Positions 60,095 through 64,000 of a stretch of 64,000 nucleotides of DNA are shown piece by piece. The position numbers and the translations under genes are program-made. The stretch is from Hymenobacter plasmatis (GTDB taxonomy: Bacteria > Bacteroidota > Bacteroidia > Cytophagales > Hymenobacteraceae). Below the pieces are notes generated by a model. It worked only from the letters and a program-made list of their open reading frames with translations. It was not told the origin of the DNA and made no database searches. The stretch covers positions 1-64,000 of the forward strand of contig NZ_JAJFAW010000008.1 in the NCBI RefSeq assembly GCF_020711255.1, written 5' to 3'. Every line of letters starts with the position of its first letter. The first letter of the stretch is position 1.

Positions 60095-61120
60095 ATGCCA
60101 AAACTTATAGACTACCCAAGAACTACCTATGCTGGAGCCTGGGAACTAGCGGAGGTAACCGACGATACTGGCGGAAAATGTGCTATTGAAACTGCAGCAC
60201 GTAAGCTTAACCGTAAAGTAAGTGGCTCATTCAAAGCCATAATCGGCTCAGCAGTGAAGTTTGGGCTGTTAACAAGCAAACGAGACTTGCTTACAACAAC
60301 AACGCTATTTAAGCGAATTAAGCATGCTTACGATAAGCAGGAAGAGCTGCTTTTTCACCGAGAGGCATTCCTAACACCACCACTCTTCACTCAGTTGTGT
60401 AGAAAATTTCGCTCAAGGGAGCTTCCTATTCAAATGCTTGACGTCATGCTCATCCGCGAGTTTGGGGTGGAAGAAATCAATGCTCAGGGCGTTGCAAAGG
60501 CCTTCGTTGAAGGCTGCAGAATGGTGGGCCTACTGGATGAGCGGAATATGATTGCTGATATAGACGCGCTTGCAGCCCAACAGGCTCCACGACGTGAGTT
60601 AGCGAGCCCACAACCTATCGTCAATTCCTTCAGAGGCGAGCATTCTAACCAAAACGACAGCTATCCATCCCAGCAACCTGAAACGGCAGAATCAAACCAT
60701 GCACATAGCGAGCCTTTTTTTGATGACGAATTCGAGTCTGTAAAGCCCTTAGTAGATATAATGCCCACTGCTAGACCTGTAGTTACCCCCACCCAAAAAT
60801 CAGGAGGCCAGGATGCAATTGCCAGTTTATTTGGTTTTACGGGAACTTCTCAACCGGCAAGACCCGCCGAACCATCACCAGCAGCAACTACCCGAGCAAC
60901 CTCTGAAGATACGAGTATACCCATGACGGAGCCGCAAGCTCAACAAGTAACGAATCAAGTAGCTGCAATTCCTATGCAAAGTCTTCAAGGAACCAATAGT
61001 GGTTACCAAATTCAGGTCAGTGGCCCTGGCATTAACACCTCGCTATCAATCACTGAGGAAGAAGATATTACCATTGCTATTGCACTTCTGGAGAAAATCA
61101 GAAGACAATTGAAGGCATAG
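60095..61120 (+). CDS. Probable winged-helix protein with disordered linker (DUF5343-like)
   Basis: The 341-residue protein has three parts. Residues about 1-165 are helical (YAGAWELAEVTDDTGGKCAIETAARKLNRKVSGSFKAIIGSAVKFGLL, then LTTTTLFKRIKHAYDKQEELL) and read like a winged-helix unit similar to DUF5343. Residues about 166-300 are Pro, Ser, Gln, Thr-rich and disordered. The C-terminal 40 residues (YQIQVSGPGINTSLSITEEEDITIAIALLEKIRRQLKA) look like a compact domain. Role unknown: DNA binding is the best guess. GC content is clearly below neighbours and codon use includes AGA and ATA-rich choices, which suggests transfer. It is preceded by AAGGACG, a plausible ribosome site, and by AT-rich DNA. 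Confidence 0.75.
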   Translation: MPKLIDYPRTTYAGAWELAEVTDDTGGKCAIETAARKLNRKVSGSFKAIIGSAVKFGLLTSKRDLLTTTTLFKRIKHAYDKQEELLFHREAFLTPPLFTQLCRKFRSRELPIQMLDVMLIREFGVEEINAQGVAKAFVEGCRMVGLLDERNMIADIDALAAQQAPRRELASPQPIVNSFRGEHSNQNDSYPSQQPETAESNHAHSEPFFDDEFESVKPLVDIMPTARPVVTPTQKSGGQDAIASLFGFTGTSQPARPAEPSPAATTRATSEDTSIPMTEPQAQQVTNQVAAIPMQSLQGTNSGYQIQVSGPGINTSLSITEEEDITIAIALLEKIRRQLKA

Positions 61121-61140
61121 TAACGCAGGTATTGAGTTCA

Positions 61141-61193
61141 AACAAAACGGCGGCTACAACTCGATAAAATGAGTTTTTAGCCGCCGTTTTGTT
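61141..61193. terminator. Long bidirectional hairpin
   Basis: A perfect 16-bp stem (arms 61141-61156 and 61178-61193, core CGGCGGCTA) holds an inner AACTC/GAGTT stem and AACAAAA/TTTTGTT tails. It can terminate both the winged-helix gene and hisIE, which converge here. Confidence 0.88.
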
Positions 61194-61207
61194 TTAGCCT
61201 TTAATAC

Positions 61208-61876
61208 TTAACCTTCTGTAAGGTGGCGGGTGTTCGGCAAACGATGTCTCTCCTGTAACACACTAATAACTTCTGCCATCGGCACACCCGAGGCAACTAA
61301 CAATACCAATAAGTGATACAGCAAATCTGCCACTTCGCTGGGAAGGGTTTCACGGTTGCCGCCTACAGCATCAATAACCGTTTCAACAGCCTCCTCTCCT
61401 ACTTTTTGAGCGATTTTAGCAATTCCCTTATTAAACAGGGACACCGTATAAGAAGTAGGTGCACGCTCGGGGAACTTATGCCTTTCCACAATTAGCCGTT
61501 CCAGGCCTGCCAGAAAGCCAATGGGTGCTGCTGGCGCCAACGTTTGCTCCGGCTGCTCAAAGCAGCTCACGGTGCCTCTGTGGCAGGTCGGGCCGGCGGG
61601 AATAGCCCGGATAAGCACCGTATCTGCGTCACAATCGACGTGCAGGCTGACAACGGTAAGGAAGTTGCCGCTGCTTTCCCCTTTAACCCACAAACGGTTT
61701 TTTGAACGGGAAAAGAAGGTCACCCGCCCGTCCTGCTGAGTTTTGGCCCAGGCTTCCTCGTTCATATAACCGAGCATGAGCACCTGGCCGGTATCAGCAT
61801 CCTGCACAATGGCGGGCAACAAACCAGTAGCGGGGTCAAACCGCACGGTTGCGGGGTGAGAAAATGCAGCACTCAT
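61208..61876 (-). CDS. hisIE: Bifunctional phosphoribosyl-AMP cyclohydrolase/phosphoribosyl-ATP pyrophosphatase
   Basis: The fused enzyme carries out steps 2 and 3 of histidine synthesis: hydrolysis of PR-ATP to PR-AMP and ring opening of PR-AMP. The HisI half (about 1-125) has FFSRSKNRLWVKGESSGN and the zinc-ligand-rich DCDADTVLIRAIPAGPTCHRGTVSCF. The HisE half (about 130-222) has the KVGEEAVETVIDA signature. At 222 residues it is normal for a HisIE fusion. It is the last gene of the his operon here and ends in a strong hairpin. Confidence 0.96.
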   Translation of the reverse strand: MSAAFSHPATVRFDPATGLLPAIVQDADTGQVLMLGYMNEEAWAKTQQDGRVTFFSRSKNRLWVKGESSGNFLTVVSLHVDCDADTVLIRAIPAGPTCHRGTVSCFEQPEQTLAPAAPIGFLAGLERLIVERHKFPERAPTSYTVSLFNKGIAKIAQKVGEEAVETVIDAVGGNRETLPSEVADLLYHLLVLLVASGVPMAEVISVLQERHRLPNTRHLTEG

Positions 61877-61947
61877 TGGATAAAGGAAAAAGGGAAGCGT
61901 CGGAAGTTAGCTCAATTGCTACACCCGAAAATGCACAAATGTGAAAT

Positions 61948-62703
61948 CTAAAGCCTAACGGGAATACCTGCGTTATGCAAGTAGTGCTTCAGAGCAGGCA
62001 GGGCAGTTTCGTTAAAATGGAAAATGCTAGCGGCTAAAGCCGCGTCGGCTCCACCAGCATTAAAAACGTCGGTAAAGTCGGAAGGCTGACCAGCTCCACC
62101 TGATGCAATAACCGGGACGGGCACGGCATCACTAACCGCCCGGGTCAGGTCGAGTGCAAACCCGGATTTGGTACCATCGTGGCTCATGGAAGTGAGCAAC
62201 AGTTCACCGGCACCCAAATCTGCGGCTTCGCGGCACCACGCCACGGCTTCGCGCCCAGTGGCCACCGTACCGGCGCGTGTCATTACCTGCCACTCTCCGT
62301 TCACCAACCGGGCATCCACCGCCACTACCACACACTGGGAGCCAAACCGACGGGCCAGGTCCGCAATAAATTCCGGCCGGGCCAAGGCGGCCGAATTGAT
62401 GGAAACCTTATCGGCTCCGCTTAGCAGCAAGGCTTCTACATCGCCAACGCTGCCAATTCCACCTCCTACGGTGAACGGTATATCAAGCACCCGTGCCACG
62501 TCGCGAACCAGCTCCGTAAGCGGTTTCCGGCGTTGGTTCGTGGCCGTGATATCAAGGAACACCAGTTCATCGGCCCCCTCGCGGGCGTACCGGGCAGCCA
62601 AAGCCACCGGGTCGCCAGCATCGCGCAGTCCTTCAAACTGGATGCCCTTCACGGTACGGCCATCACGTACATCGAGGCAAGGGATAAGTCTTTTCTTGAC
62701 CAC
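61948..62703 (-). CDS. hisF: Imidazole glycerol phosphate synthase, cyclase subunit
   Basis: HisF, a TIM barrel of 251 residues, uses ammonia from HisH to form imidazole glycerol phosphate and AICAR. The start MVKKRLIPCLDVRDGRTVKG carries the catalytic Asp11 and phosphate-site loops; VVVAVDARLVNG contains the second catalytic Asp, near 130, and SGGAGQPSDFTDVF the phosphate anchor. The start is GTG at 62703. It is 71 nt ahead of hisIE and a TTGAGCT word precedes each of the three spacers in the operon. Confidence 0.97.
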   Translation of the reverse strand: MVKKRLIPCLDVRDGRTVKGIQFEGLRDAGDPVALAARYAREGADELVFLDITATNQRRKPLTELVRDVARVLDIPFTVGGGIGSVGDVEALLLSGADKVSINSAALARPEFIADLARRFGSQCVVVAVDARLVNGEWQVMTRAGTVATGREAVAWCREAADLGAGELLLTSMSHDGTKSGFALDLTRAVSDAVPVPVIASGGAGQPSDFTDVFNAGGADAALAASIFHFNETALPALKHYLHNAGIPVRL

Positions 62704-62772
62704 GGATTTAAAGTTTAATGGAAAATGAATTGCGAGGCCGATAAATTGAGCTATCGGCCACTTTGGGTGATT

Positions 62773-63489
62773 CTATAAGAACGGCTGCAAATCCGGCAAG
62801 GAAATGGTCCCTTCATACAGGGCCTTGCCGATAATGGCTCCGTGCATGCCTGCATCACTGAGGGCTTCTAAATCGGCAACGGTAGTGACCCCACCACTGG
62901 CAATGAAGCGGGCATCCGGATACTGCACCACCAATGCCTTATAAGTAGCCAGCGAGGGCCCTTGCAGCAGGCCGTCTTTGCTTACATCGGTACAAATGAA
63001 TGTGCTGCCCCCCGCCGCCAAGTACGATTCAATGAAGGCCGCCAAGGTCCAGGGGCTTTGCTCAGCCCAAGCATTTATCATAATATGCTCGCCCTTGAAA
63101 TCGGCACCCAAAAAGATTTTATCCGCTCCATAAAGTTCCAGCCAACCTTCTACTGCGGCCTGCTCGCGCACGGCAAGGCTACCGGCAGTGATATGAGAAG
63201 CGCCAGCGTTAAACACTTGGGTGAGGGATGTGTGGGTCTGAATTCCACCGCCAGCGTCGATATCCAAAGTCGTATGCCGGGCAATGGCCTCCAGCACGGC
63301 CAGGTTGACCGGATGGCCGGAACGGGCGCCGTCCAGGTCTACCAGATGCAGCCGGCGCACACCGGCATCAGCGAAACGCTGGGCCACGGCCACAGGGTCA
63401 GCGTCGTAGGTAGTTTGGCGGGCAAAGTCTCCGGCGCTGAGGCGGACACACTGGCCATTCATCAGGTCGATGGCGGGAATAATTTCCAC
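62773..63489 (-). CDS. hisA: Phosphoribosylformimino-5-aminoimidazole carboxamide isomerase
   Basis: HisA, a TIM barrel of 238 residues, isomerises ProFAR to PRFAR by an Amadori rearrangement. The catalytic Asp8 (IPAIDLMNGQCVRLSAGDF) and second Asp (TDVSKDGLLQGPS) are present, with IDAGGGIQT and SGGVTTVADLEALSDAG forming the phosphate sites. The start is GTG at 63489. It lies between hisH and hisF in the usual order. Confidence 0.97.
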   Translation of the reverse strand: MEIIPAIDLMNGQCVRLSAGDFARQTTYDADPVAVAQRFADAGVRRLHLVDLDGARSGHPVNLAVLEAIARHTTLDIDAGGGIQTHTSLTQVFNAGASHITAGSLAVREQAAVEGWLELYGADKIFLGADFKGEHIMINAWAEQSPWTLAAFIESYLAAGGSTFICTDVSKDGLLQGPSLATYKALVVQYPDARFIASGGVTTVADLEALSDAGMHGAIIGKALYEGTISLPDLQPFL

Positions 63490-63524
63490 GGGATTCTATT
63501 GTGAATTGAGCTGAAGGGAGGAAA

Positions 63525-64000
63525 CTATAGGTCCAGGAAGTTGGCCAGGATGCGGGTACCGACGGCGCCGCTCTTTTCGGTGTGAAACTGCACTCCGTGA
63601 AAGTTGCCGTGTTGTACCGCCGCGCTAAAAGGTGCGGGATGCGTCGATTGAGCCGTGGTATACACCCCCACCGGGGCGTAGTAGCTGTGCACAAAGTAAA
63701 CGTGGTCGGCATCGGTTAGACCCGCAAAAAGCGGCCCTTGCAACGCCTGGAGATTATTCCAGCCCATGTGAGGGACTTTATGTGTCGCATCCGACACGAA
63801 GCGTTGCACCGTGAAAGGCAACAGGCCCAGCATGGGCGTGTCGTTTTCTTCGCTGTGCTGGCCCAGCAGCTGCATGCCCAGGCATATTCCTAAAAAGGGC
63901 TGAGTAAGGGTGGGCAAAACTTTATCCAGTCCGGCAGCACGCAGGGCTTCCATTGCGGAAGAGGCCTCGCCTTCGCCAGGGAAAAGCACTTTATCGGCCT
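63525..64000 (-). CDS. hisH: Imidazole glycerol phosphate synthase, glutamine amidotransferase subunit (5' cut by window)
   Basis: The window holds the C-terminal 157 or so residues of HisH, a class I glutamine amidotransferase that supplies ammonia to HisF. The nucleophile Cys is visible in FLGICLGMQLLGQ, with His and Glu of the triad in GVQFHTEKSG. The protein continues beyond the edge at 64000 (in-frame ADKVLFPGEGE at the border), so the true start is outside; an internal GTG at 63989 is not a start. Confidence 0.96.
   Translation of the reverse strand, partial: ADKVLFPGEGEASSAMEALRAAGLDKVLPTLTQPFLGICLGMQLLGQHSEENDTPMLGLLPFTVQRFVSDATHKVPHMGWNNLQALQGPLFAGLTDADHVYFVHSYYAPVGVYTTAQSTHPAPFSAAVQHGNFHGVQFHTEKSGAVGTRILANFLDL

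Overview
This 64 kb window looks like a chromosomal segment of a GC-rich member of the Bacteroidetes, most like Hymenobacter or a close relative (order Cytophagales). This rests on several direct signs: two secreted proteases with type IX secretion (T9SS) C-terminal domains, a TamL-like outer-membrane assembly lipoprotein, a fused HisIE, DUF4369/thioredoxin and DUF349 proteins, and many copies of the Bacteroidetes -7 promoter element TAnnTTTG just ahead of genes. The genus is an inference from gene content; no marker rRNA gene is present. Almost everything is housekeeping chromosome. I see no insertion sequence, prophage, integrase, rRNA operon or CRISPR array.

Layout. 0-8.6 kb: a TonB-domain protein, gatB, a DUF4369 thioredoxin, a HolD-like unknown with an acyl-CoA thioesterase, a secreted M43 metalloprotease and pcm. 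8.7-15.6 kb: a polyprenyl-phosphate sugar transferase, mnmA, a lipoprotein with a secreted subtilase, a zinc-ribbon protein, ribE and a small charged protein. 15.6-22.3 kb: PAP2 phosphatase/hemF, divergent from a fused E1 alpha-beta dehydrogenase, then the TamL-like barrel. 22.2-30.6 kb: a TrmH-type methyltransferase, an ECF sigma/anti-sigma/outer-membrane protein operon, an ABC ATPase, a CoA-binding/DoxX pair with a divergent second ECF sigma factor, and an FAD dehydrogenase. 30.7-40.6 kb: an MFS permease, tryptophan 2,3-dioxygenase, serine dehydratase beta subunit, a TolC/adaptor pair, gpsA, a GT2 glycosyltransferase and a half-size EamA protein. 40.7-47 kb: two paralogous GT-C-like membrane proteins, Maf/DUF1015 and pdxH. 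47.3-59 kb: YqgE, a DUF349 protein, tRNA-Thr, EamA, PAP2, an acyltransferase-like protein, an HD hydrolase, a small lipoprotein, gyrA and a TPR protein. 61-64 kb: the end of a histidine operon (hisH-hisA-hisF-hisIE on the minus strand; hisH is cut by the window edge).

The one region unlike the rest is about 59.09-61.12 kb. Roughly 1 kb of very AT-rich DNA without a convincing gene precedes a gene of lower GC (60095) that encodes a probable winged-helix protein with a disordered linker and a short conserved-looking C-terminal module. It is the best candidate for acquired DNA. A second window-wide signal is a short word, (A)ATTGAGCTRA, that recurs about 20 times in spacers in both orientations. 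Two palindromic AT-rich repeat elements (10.2 kb and 46.3 kb) and several unusually long, perfect hairpins between convergent genes complete the non-coding picture.
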